Assembly (NCBI GenBank): GCA_030039005.1
Contig: JASHQT010000055.1
Span: 1 to 31,850, forward strand
Length of the DNA stretch: 31,850 bases
Source: Bryobacteraceae bacterium
GTDB lineage: Bacteria; Acidobacteriota; Terriglobia; Bryobacterales; Bryobacteraceae
Reading direction: 5' to 3'
Below are positions 24,501 to 31,155 of the stretch, one piece after another. The notes under the pieces are model-generated. The model was not told where the DNA came from. It made no database searches and saw only the letters and a program-made list of their open reading frames with translations. Position numbers and translations under genes: made by a program. Every line of letters begins with the position of its first letter. Position 1 is the first letter of the stretch.

Positions 24501-26546
24501 CTACAAATTCGTCGCGATCGGGCTGAAGCCCGCCGAGACCAGCACGAAGCCCAACCGGGAGTGATCGCGCGGTTGGATGTAGGGGTTGTGCACCAGCATG
24601 CGTACCGTGGTCCGCTGGTCGATCTTCAGCCATTCCTGGGGCACGGGATGTTCGTACAGCACCATGCCGTCCTTGGCAAAATGCGCCTGGTCCAGGTGAT
24701 GGCCGTTCACGTAGAAATCGACCACCAGCGGGCCCGTCTGTTGGAGCGCTTCGCGCGGCAGAAAGAATCGTTCGCGGAAAACGTGATCCTGAAGCGATGC
24801 CAGGCGGAACTGCAACTCCGGCTGGTCGAGCGTCCAGTAGCCGGCGGCCTTGGGATCGCCCAACGGCACGTCCTTGACGATGTACTGGCTCGCGCCCGGC
24901 TTTCCGATGGTCAGAGTTTCACCCCAACCGTAGGCTGGGTGGGGATTCTTCAAAATGTGCGCCTTAATGCTGAGCACGGGATCGGAATTGTCCAGCTCCA
25001 GGTAGTGGCCGTTCACATAATCGAAGACGTGATCGTAGAGGGGCAACTTGTCGAGCGCGATGCGCTGCGCCTGGGGGCCGTTCAGCTCGGTGAGGAAAAG
25101 ATCGGTATCGCGATAGAAAATCCGCAGCAGAGGCACCATGTCCCAGCTATCATCGAGCGGCGTGTGCACAAACAGGAGTTTCGAGCCGTGCGGGAGAGTG
25201 GGATAGAGCCGGGCGAATTCAGACGCGGTGATCTTGTAGGCCGAGTTTTCCGGACGCGGCGCCGGGGGCCAATGGCGGTAATCGATGGTTCCGATCAGGA
25301 CGGCAGCGGCGAGAAACAGCGCGATCGACGAGACGGGCCATGCGGATCGCCCGGCCGGAATGCCGTCGTCCCCCGCGTCACCACGGAGAGCATTGCGAGC
25401 CAGTCTTCCGAGGCTTTGCCGGAAGCGCACCAGGCAAGCCGCGGCGTACAACGCCAGCCCGGCGAATGGCAGATACAGCACGAAACCGAGCCGTGGGGGA
25501 ATGAACGATACCGGAAGCGCGGTGACGGCGAAGAAAAGCAGTCCGAATAGCGCCACGCGCGAGCGCAGCCAGAGGGCCACCGCGAGCAAGATCGCAAAAA
25601 ACAGCAGGATGCCGAGCGGCGAAAACGGGCTGACGTTCAGCGGCGAAGAAGGATTGTCGCGATAGAAAGTGAATCCGAGAAAATTTCCGGTATCGTCGAG
25701 CCAACGCGCCACTGTGTAGCGGGGGATGTAGGCGTCATTGGCCGCAATGCCATGAGCGCCCAATTTTGCCGGAAGGTAGATCAACACGCAAACCGCGCCC
25801 ACCAGAGCCATTCTTCCCTCGCGCCAGCACCAGCGGAAGAGCGCGCGTACGCCTCCAAAATCGGGCGCCCGGAAATCCGGCGGATGAAACAGCAACTCGT
25901 AGAGGAAGAGGATGGCCGGCAATGTGGCAGCCATCTCTTTCGCATTAAGACCGCAGATGAAGCACGCAAGAAACCCAATCGTGCCCCACAGGCCCAAGAA
26001 CCGGCCCTGCGAGCGGGCCCGCAGATAAATCAGCAGGGCCGAGGAAAAGAACAGGAAACAAAAGACGTCGTACAGCGACCCGCCGTTGTAATACAGGTAA
26101 TCGAACTTGCCGTGGAAGGCCCAGACGAGCACCGCGATCGCGCCGATCTCCCTCGGGGCCTCCGTCTCCGCCGAGGCAGCCAAGCGCGCGAACAGCCGGT
26201 ACGCGAGCCACAAATTCGTGAGCATGGCGGCATAGAAGATCACGTACTCGGGATAGGGATTAAATCCGAAAATAGCGAATAACGGCCGATAAATCAGTCC
26301 GCCGAATGGACGATAGTAAGGCGTCCAAAAGAAAATGTTCGCCTTTACCAATGCGCTCACCGGCTGGCTCCAATACCCGTAGAGATTCGACAAATCGTCG
26401 CCGGTGTAATAGACCAGCAGGCCGCGCCAGGTGAAGAACAGGAAAAAGCAGGCGACGAATACGCCTCCCAGCACGGTCAACCACGCTACGGCTTTATGGC
26501 TGAATTTGGCCGGCGTGCGAAGCGTAGGCTGCGTCGGCGCCGTCAC
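24501..26546 (-). CDS. Large polytopic membrane protein, GT-C glycosyltransferase-like
   Basis: A 681-residue membrane protein. GTG 26546 begins one base after the stop codon of the YhaM-like gene and follows GAAAGGA, so the two are translationally linked; the open frame further upstream lies inside that gene and is not used. There are about ten hydrophobic helices in the first 430 residues, with a first helix at about 20-40 and the acidic motif YYTGDDLSNLYGYW in the first external loop. An aspartate pair in that loop is typical of GT-C glycosyltransferases such as the PMT/ArnT type, which use lipid-linked sugars. The C-terminal 230 residues are soluble and beta-rich, presumably periplasmic. 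The enzyme class is inferred from topology and this motif; I do not recognise a specific family. Confidence 0.7.
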   Translation of the reverse strand: MTAPTQPTLRTPAKFSHKAVAWLTVLGGVFVACFFLFFTWRGLLVYYTGDDLSNLYGYWSQPVSALVKANIFFWTPYYRPFGGLIYRPLFAIFGFNPYPEYVIFYAAMLTNLWLAYRLFARLAASAETEAPREIGAIAVLVWAFHGKFDYLYYNGGSLYDVFCFLFFSSALLIYLRARSQGRFLGLWGTIGFLACFICGLNAKEMAATLPAILFLYELLFHPPDFRAPDFGGVRALFRWCWREGRMALVGAVCVLIYLPAKLGAHGIAANDAYIPRYTVARWLDDTGNFLGFTFYRDNPSSPLNVSPFSPLGILLFFAILLAVALWLRSRVALFGLLFFAVTALPVSFIPPRLGFVLYLPFAGLALYAAACLVRFRQSLGRLARNALRGDAGDDGIPAGRSAWPVSSIALFLAAAVLIGTIDYRHWPPAPRPENSAYKITASEFARLYPTLPHGSKLLFVHTPLDDSWDMVPLLRIFYRDTDLFLTELNGPQAQRIALDKLPLYDHVFDYVNGHYLELDNSDPVLSIKAHILKNPHPAYGWGETLTIGKPGASQYIVKDVPLGDPKAAGYWTLDQPELQFRLASLQDHVFRERFFLPREALQQTGPLVVDFYVNGHHLDQAHFAKDGMVLYEHPVPQEWLKIDQRTTVRMLVHNPYIQPRDHSRLGFVLVSAGFSPIATNL

Positions 26547-26547
26547 C

Positions 26548-27678
26548 CTACGAATCCTTTCGCCAGGCCTGTTGCAGTTTCTCGGCGAACGGGGAGGGAG
26601 CGGGCGCGGGCCGCTGCGACGGGCGGAATTCGGGCTGGGCCGAAGAGGGTTCGGCAGACGCCGGAACAGCAAACCCAGGTTCGGAAGACGCAAGCGGAGC
26701 CTGTGGGCGCGGCGGCGCATCTTCCAGATATTTCGCCTTCTTCAGAATCGAGCGCTCGAGCGAGGGGCTATAGCCCGTCCAGCAACCGTCCACGTGCCGG
26801 TCCTTCTCCGCCAGCGCGCGCATGCACTCCATCTTGGAATCCAGATTGTCCAGATGATGGAGCAGCAAGGCCTCGGGAAACAGCGGCACTTTGGGAGATC
26901 CGAACTCCAGCTCCCCGTGATGGCTGACGATCATGTGCTCCACTAAAACGCGCAGCTTGGGCGGAAAATCCGGGAACTGCCGCAGCTTCTCCTCCACCAG
27001 GCGCAGGCCGATGACGATATGGCCCAACAGTTGGCCTTCGGAGCTGTATCCGAAGCTGCGGTCGTAGGTGAGTTCCGCCACCTTGCCAATGTCGTGCAGG
27101 ATCGCGCCGGTGAGCAGCAGATCCAGATCCAGATTGACGTAATGCGGCGCGACCAACTGGCAGAGCCGGCAGACCGAAAGCACGTGCTCGATCAGCCCGC
27201 CCAAATACGCATGATGCACCTGCTTGGCGGCGGGCGCGGTGCGATAGCGGCGGGCCAAAGGCTCGTCATTCAAAAAGGCCTCGAGCAGCGCCCGTAAATT
27301 GGGATCCCGAATCCCGGCCACGATGCCGCGCAATTCGGCGAACATTTCCATCGGATCGCGCGACGAAGCCGGGAAAAAATCCGCGAAGTCGACATCGGAG
27401 TCCAGCACCCGCGCCATTTTGTGGACACTCATCTGGAGCCGGTTCTGGAACACCTGGAGCACGCCCTTCACTTTGACGAAGTCGTCGCGCTCGAAGGTGT
27501 CCACCACTTCCACGACGTTGTCCCACATCTTGGCGTCCACTTCGCCGGTGCGGTCGCCGAGCAGCAGCGAAAGATACGGCTCGCCCGATTTCTTCTGCCG
27601 GACGTCCTTCACGTGGACCAGGAAAGTTGTGGTGAAGACCTGGTTGGGCTTAAGTTCGCTAAGATAAGGCGACTTCAT
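26548..27678 (-). CDS. YhaM-like 3'-5' exoribonuclease (OB fold plus HD domain)
   Basis: A 376-residue cytoplasmic protein that combines an N-terminal OB fold (about residues 15-100; FLVHVKDVRQKKSGEPYLSL, DAKMWDNV, VFQNRLQM) with an HD phosphohydrolase domain (about 160-320). Metal-binding blocks are HHAYLGGLIEHVL, ILHDIGKVAEL and IVSHHGELEFG. This pairing is that of YhaM, a 3'-5' exonuclease best known from Gram-positive bacteria. The last 60 residues are Pro/Ala-rich and probably disordered. ATG 27678 is chosen because MKSPYLSEL begins the conserved part; the frame continues upstream inside the SurA-like gene but that part is low-complexity. The start has no clear ribosome binding site, and lies 32 bases after the SurA-like gene. 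Confidence 0.87.
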   Translation of the reverse strand: MKSPYLSELKPNQVFTTTFLVHVKDVRQKKSGEPYLSLLLGDRTGEVDAKMWDNVVEVVDTFERDDFVKVKGVLQVFQNRLQMSVHKMARVLDSDVDFADFFPASSRDPMEMFAELRGIVAGIRDPNLRALLEAFLNDEPLARRYRTAPAAKQVHHAYLGGLIEHVLSVCRLCQLVAPHYVNLDLDLLLTGAILHDIGKVAELTYDRSFGYSSEGQLLGHIVIGLRLVEEKLRQFPDFPPKLRVLVEHMIVSHHGELEFGSPKVPLFPEALLLHHLDNLDSKMECMRALAEKDRHVDGCWTGYSPSLERSILKKAKYLEDAPPRPQAPLASSEPGFAVPASAEPSSAQPEFRPSQRPAPAPSPFAEKLQQAWRKDS

Positions 27679-27710
27679 CGGAACTAGCAGGCAAACGCGC
27701 CGAACCCTGC

Positions 27711-28886
27711 CTATTGCTCGGAGGAGCTGGTAGCCACGGTCTGCGTTCCAGGCACGGGAATCGACCACAGCAGACGTTTGCGGCGGACGTGGCTGATGAC
27801 CTCTTCCTTTTTTACGGTTTCCGGGCGGAGCTGCGCCGGATCCACCCACGCCGTGTCCTTGCCCGCGGCCGCGCCGGTGTCGATGTAGCCCGGCTTGATT
27901 TCCAAAAATGCGTCCTTGCGGAGCTTGGTGAGATATTCGCGCACCGCGGCCTCCATCCTGGGCGTCAGGAGCCTCTCGGTGATCTCCTGCTCCACTTCGG
28001 ACAGCTCGGCCTGCCCGGCTTTCTGGTGATCCTCCACGCGCAGAATCAGGAACCCGGTGGGCACCTTGATGGGATCGGTAATGTACCCGCGCGGCTGATC
28101 CCACACCGCATCCTCTAAGTTCTTACTGAGATCGCCCTTCTTGAAGGGCTTGGGAAACTCGCCCATGCTTTTGGCGGTGAGCGAGTCGGAATTGTCGCGC
28201 GCCATCTCGGCAAAGCGCTCGCCTTTGCGCGCCCGCGCCACCAGGTCCTTGGCTTTCTTTTCGGCGGCCGCCACGCCAGCAGCGTCCTTATCCTCGGTAG
28301 AGATCAAAATCTCCTGCAAGGTCACCTGTTCCTGACGAATGAAATCGGACTTGTGCTCGTTGTAATACTTCTCCAGGTCCTCATGCTTCACGTTCATCTT
28401 CTCGGTGACTTCCTCGCGAATCACCCGCTGCGTGAGGAGGCGGTTTTTCATCTCGTCCTTGAAGTCCTCAAACGACATGCCGCTTTGTTCCTTGACGTAT
28501 TCCTGGAATCTTTCCGGGTCGGCGATCTTGGAATCCGATTGGATGGTGGCCAACTGCTTGCTGATATCGCCGTCCACATTAATGTTAAGGTCTTTAGCCT
28601 TTTGGACCAGGATGAGCTGATCGATGCGGTCGCGCAGCAGGTCTTTTTCGCGGAGCGCGACCTGCTTTTCCAGGTCCTCACCGACCAGGCCCTGATTGCG
28701 CAGCGTTTCAATCAGCTCGCGGCGGGAGCGATCCAGATCGCCGTGCGTGACGATGTCGCCGTTACACTTGGCGACAATCTCTTCGACGACTTTGCTCGAC
28801 GGGGTGTTGGGAATATCGGCCGCGGGCAGGGCGCTTGCGAACGCAGCGCCAAATCCAAGCGCGAGGACGGGGACAAGCAACTTCAT
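27711..28886 (-). CDS. SurA-like periplasmic chaperone and parvulin isomerase
   Basis: A 391-residue exported protein that helps outer-membrane proteins fold. A signal peptide covers residues 1-22 (LLVPVLALGFGAAFASALPA). The N-terminal chaperone domain spans about 35-190: IVAKCNGDIVTHGDLDRSR is the typical SurA_N start, followed by long charged helices. A single parvulin domain follows at about 195-310 (VTLQEILIST, GERFAEMARDNSD, GEFPKPFKKGDL, PTGFLILRVEDHQKAG), then a C-terminal helix. Canonical SurA has two parvulin domains. ATG 28886 follows GGAG; an in-frame ATG at 28895 is possible. The longer open frame to 29156 crosses the ECF sigma gene and is rejected. It is first in a three-gene operon with the YhaM-like and GT-C-like genes. 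Confidence 0.9.
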   Translation of the reverse strand: MKLLVPVLALGFGAAFASALPAADIPNTPSSKVVEEIVAKCNGDIVTHGDLDRSRRELIETLRNQGLVGEDLEKQVALREKDLLRDRIDQLILVQKAKDLNINVDGDISKQLATIQSDSKIADPERFQEYVKEQSGMSFEDFKDEMKNRLLTQRVIREEVTEKMNVKHEDLEKYYNEHKSDFIRQEQVTLQEILISTEDKDAAGVAAAEKKAKDLVARARKGERFAEMARDNSDSLTAKSMGEFPKPFKKGDLSKNLEDAVWDQPRGYITDPIKVPTGFLILRVEDHQKAGQAELSEVEQEITERLLTPRMEAAVREYLTKLRKDAFLEIKPGYIDTGAAAGKDTAWVDPAQLRPETVKKEEVISHVRRKRLLWSIPVPGTQTVATSSSEQ

Positions 28887-28928
28887 ACACTCCATTATGG
28901 ACGAAAGGACGCGGGGTGGGGCCGGCCA

Positions 28929-29015
28929 CTCAGGGTATTTTTGCCTAACATGCCGGGCCGGACGGTTGAGAGACAAGTCGGCAACAGTGAACCGTTCAGG
29001 ATACAGTACCCTGAG
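28929..29015. promoter_or_regulatory. Nested inverted repeats between surA-like and ECF genes
   Basis: A perfect 9-base inverted repeat has arms CTCAGGGTA (28929-28937) and TACCCTGAG (29007-29015), 69 bases apart. Inside it, ACGGTT (28962-28967) and AACCGT (28990-28995) form a second pair. The region lies in the 181-base divergent spacer and may be a looping operator or a structured leader for the surA-like gene. Confidence 0.4.
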
Positions 29016-29050
29016 GACCATCGCGGATTCTGAAGGAACGTAATCGCGCT

Positions 29051-29056
29051 TATAAT
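29051..29056 (+). promoter_or_regulatory. Consensus -10 box of the ECF sigma gene
   Basis: A perfect TATAAT lies 11 bases before the ATG at 29068. Seventeen bases further upstream, TTCTGA is a poor -35 match. If transcription starts 6-8 bases after the box, the mRNA begins only about 4-6 bases before the ATG, giving a practically leaderless transcript, which fits the absence of a ribosome binding site. Confidence 0.5.
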
Positions 29057-29067
29057 TCGAATTGCCG

Positions 29068-29640
29068 ATGTCAGCGCCATCCGCGGTTACGTTGACGGGC
29101 CTGCTCAAGGCCTGGAGCGACGGGGATCCGTCCGCGCTCGAACGCCTGACGCCCATCGTCTACTCCGAGCTGTATCGCATCGCGCAGTACAATATGGCCC
29201 GCGAGCGTCACGGGCATCTGCTGCAGCCTTCTGCTCTGGTGAATGAGGCATTTTTGCGGCTGATGGGCGGTGCGCCGGTGGAATGGTCCAGCCGCGCGCA
29301 CTTCTTTGCGGTTTCGGCCCGTTTGATGCGCCAGATTCTGATCGATTTCGCGCGCGCGCAAGACACGCGCAAGCGCGGCGAGCGGCCGCCGCACGTGGAC
29401 CTCGCCGAGGCCGAAGGGGTTGCCGAACATTCGATCGAGCCGCTGGATTTGATCGATCTCGACGGGGCTCTGAACGATTTAGCGCAACTGGACCCGCGCC
29501 AGGCGCAGGTAGTGGAGCTGCGCTATTTCGGCGGCCTGGAGAATCCGGAGATCGCGGTGGTTTTGGGGATCTCCGAGCCCACGGTAGTCAGGGACTGGCG
29601 CGCCGCGCGGGCCTGGCTCTTCGACCGGCTACAGCCCTAA
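29068..29640 (+). CDS. ECF-type RNA polymerase sigma factor (Sig-70_X6 type)
   Basis: A 190-residue sigma factor of the ECF type seen in Acidobacteria and Planctomycetes. Region 2 covers about residues 20-95, with HGHLLQPSALVNEAFLRL and the characteristic SRAHFFAVSARLMRQILIDFAR. A variable linker follows (RKRGERPP to about 125). Region 4 lies at about 130-188 with LDPRQAQVVELRYFGGLENPEIA and the helix-turn-helix GISEPTVVRDWRAARAWL. It would direct RNA polymerase to a specific promoter set. ATG 29068 is chosen; a TTG at 29062 is in frame. Genes of this type are often followed by a serine/threonine kinase gene, but here the downstream DNA is a decayed PEP-CTERM row on the other strand. No anti-sigma factor is visible. 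Confidence 0.9.
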   Translation: MSAPSAVTLTGLLKAWSDGDPSALERLTPIVYSELYRIAQYNMARERHGHLLQPSALVNEAFLRLMGGAPVEWSSRAHFFAVSARLMRQILIDFARAQDTRKRGERPPHVDLAEAEGVAEHSIEPLDLIDLDGALNDLAQLDPRQAQVVELRYFGGLENPEIAVVLGISEPTVVRDWRAARAWLFDRLQP

Positions 29641-29652
29641 GCGCAAGCGGAC

Positions 29653-29773
29653 TTACCCGCGGGCCCCGCGGCGCCATAACGCGATCACCAAACCAATCCT
29701 AGAATACCCACGAGACCCCATGAGGCGGGCTCCGGACTAGGCACGATCATAGTTTTGAGCATTCCTCCAAACT
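29653..29773 (-). pseudogene. Relict PEP-CTERM sorting tail, frameshifted
   Basis: In the minus frame running from about 29773, the DNA encodes MIVPSPEPASWGLVGILG and then stops. A shift of one base near 29700 lets it continue as IGLVIALWRRGARG and end at a stop codon (29653-29655). Together this is a full PEP-CTERM sorting signal: a PEP motif, a hydrophobic helix and a basic cluster. No complete gene precedes it; the stop codon of the next PEP-CTERM unit lies directly upstream. It is best read as the last fragment of a deleted gene. The alternative is an assembly error at the homologous join, which would change the number of units. Confidence 0.65.
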
Positions 29774-30384
29774 TTAGATGGGTCCAGCCAGATCTTTCAT
29801 ACACCGGCGTTTCCATCCTAGAGCCAGGCCGAGGGCCAAAGCCAGCAGTGCCACCGTTGTCAGGGAGGAAGGTTCCGGAACCGTGCTTGTCGTGAGGTCA
29901 GTGATCGTAAAGGTTCCAGATCCTGGGATGTTAATATCTTGCGATGCGTCGGTACTGATGTCGGCAGGCTCCCCTTGGAGAAACCCATTTCGTATGGTGT
30001 AGCCGGATCCGAATGTGAATTCTTCGGGGCCGTCAAAACTGTAAGCTGGGTCGGCACTCCCGAGACAATTGGATTGACCCTCTAAAAACTCAAAAGCCAC
30101 CTCAGATTGAGAAAGTGTTATGCAAAATGGCCCAGTTGCACCGGTATAGGAAGTTGGTGTTGGACAGAGTGAAATCGAATTGGATGCCTGAAACCGTGAT
30201 GAGCAGGTCCGAGAAGCCCGATACGTCCGTGTAGGAAAACGATCCAGTCGGCGTTGGCCGATGTAGCATCGAAGTTGCTACTGTACGTGTCGGCGAAGCA
30301 TGGCGCCACCCACGCTAGGAACACAACCATGCTGGGCACGATCCACCGCGCGGCGATCCGCGTCGCTCCTGTACTAAGCCCCAC
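29774..30384 (-). pseudogene. PEP-CTERM protein gene broken by two frameshifts
   Basis: Three minus-strand frames join into one plausible exported protein of about 200 residues. The first frame gives a signal peptide (VPSMVVFLAWVAPCFADTYSSN) and runs to ATSANADWI near 30241. The second continues FSYTDVSGFSDLLITVSG and FDFTLSNTNFL to about 30150. The third gives GATGPFCITLSQSEVAFEF and runs to a clear PEP-CTERM tail, VPEPSSLTTVALLALALG ending in a WKRR cluster. Each join needs a +1 shift, so two single extra bases would explain it. The start is taken as GTG 30384, which overlaps the stop of the upstream gene. Either this is a pseudogene or the sequence has two errors. If intact, the protein would be an exosortase substrate at the cell surface. 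Confidence 0.65.
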
Positions 30385-31066
30385 TGCGGTTTCGCCGTGC
30401 CCGGTAGGCAGCAACGAATAGGCACATGGCGCCGCCGAAGAGCAGTGGCAGGCTGGATGGTTCTGGTGTGGACACCAGCGGCGTGCCGTCGATTTGGAAC
30501 TGGGCACTGTCGGTGCCAGTGGTCCAAGATGATCCTCCGTCAGTGCTTTCGGCTTGCGGGACAGAGCTTGAACCGTTGATGGCCCAGAGGGCGCCCGTGT
30601 TCTGGGCCGACGGCGCCAGCACAAGCCAGTACTCGGTCCCAGCGGTTAGATCGATGGGTGTGAACGAATTGGCCGTTACTATGTCGAAACCGCCGTTCTG
30701 CGAATACAGGTCGCTTCCAAGTTCTCCGAGGTCAGTGCCGGGCGCCCCCGAGTTGTTCGAATACAGAAAGGCGTCGACCCCCACTCCCGTCGGGGTGCTT
30801 ATGAACACCTCCGCGTCCGTCATCGAAAAATTTCCGGTTGATGTGAAGGCCTCGGCTTCCTCTTGCACGCCAAAATCGGCGCCGGCAATCTCGATGGAAG
30901 AGCAGCAAACGTCATTCACATTCGAAAAGATTACGTCGGCGTGAAGCGCGAGCGGGGCTGTGACTCCTGCCGCCAACGCCAAAGCCATTGAGCTTCGGAC
31001 CAAACTCGACAAGAAACCCCGTGTTAACTGCGCCGCCATCCGCGTTGCTCCTGTAAGCTTGTTCAT
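30374..31066 (-). CDS. PEP-CTERM sorting-domain protein, intact copy
   Basis: A 230-residue exported protein of unknown binding role. It starts at ATG 31066, preceded by GGGAGGG with an 8-base spacing; the alternative ATG 31039 also has a good AGGAG site. A signal peptide ends near residue 45 (SMALALAAGVTAPLALHADV). The mature part is beta-rich with a choice-of-anchor-like composition (AEVFISTPTGVGVDAFLYSNNSG, LTAGTEYWLVLAP). The PEP-CTERM tail is STPEPSSLPLLFGGAMCLFV followed by RARRNR, which directs cleavage by an exosortase. No exosortase gene is in the window, so the enzyme must be encoded elsewhere. It is the most upstream of three tandem units and the only one with an intact frame. It is divergent from the PQQ-dehydrogenase gene. 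Confidence 0.85.
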   Translation of the reverse strand: MNKLTGATRMAAQLTRGFLSSLVRSSMALALAAGVTAPLALHADVIFSNVNDVCCSSIEIAGADFGVQEEAEAFTSTGNFSMTDAEVFISTPTGVGVDAFLYSNNSGAPGTDLGELGSDLYSQNGGFDIVTANSFTPIDLTAGTEYWLVLAPSAQNTGALWAINGSSSVPQAESTDGGSSWTTGTDSAQFQIDGTPLVSTPEPSSLPLLFGGAMCLFVAAYRARRNRSGA

Positions 31067-31107
31067 TCTGTCGGCCCTCCCCGGCCTGCGACCCCTCATA
31101 ATAGATA

Positions 31108-31124
31108 GGCGAGAAATTCGCGCC
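31108..31124. promoter_or_regulatory. Short dyad in the PEP-CTERM / dehydrogenase spacer
   Basis: GGCGAGAA (31108-31115) and TTCGCGCC (31117-31124) match as an inverted repeat at 7 of 8 positions around a single base. It lies in the 89-base divergent spacer, about 30 bases before the dehydrogenase start, and may be an operator for either gene. This rests on symmetry only. Confidence 0.3.
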
Positions 31125-31155
31125 AGGACGATCACCTCATGCCAGCGGAGACCGC

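Noticed and set aside
24561..25550. 329-residue plus-strand frame opposite the GT-C-like gene
   Set aside because: No recognisable motifs; the minus-strand protein has clear membrane helices and translational coupling.
27679..28104. Upstream extension of the YhaM-like reading frame
   Set aside because: The extension is Gly/Arg/Ala-rich, lies entirely inside the SurA-like gene, and the family starts with MKSPYLSEL at 27678.
29657..29671. G+C-rich hairpin (CCGCGG arms, 3-base loop) after the ECF sigma gene as a terminator
   Set aside because: No T-tract follows, and the bases are better explained as codons of the relict PEP-CTERM basic tail.
30355..30357. ATC as a mutated start codon of the broken PEP-CTERM gene
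   Set aside because: It aligns with ATG 31039 of the neighbour, after a similar AGGAG, but the pattern of base changes suggests both are internal codons with starts further upstream.
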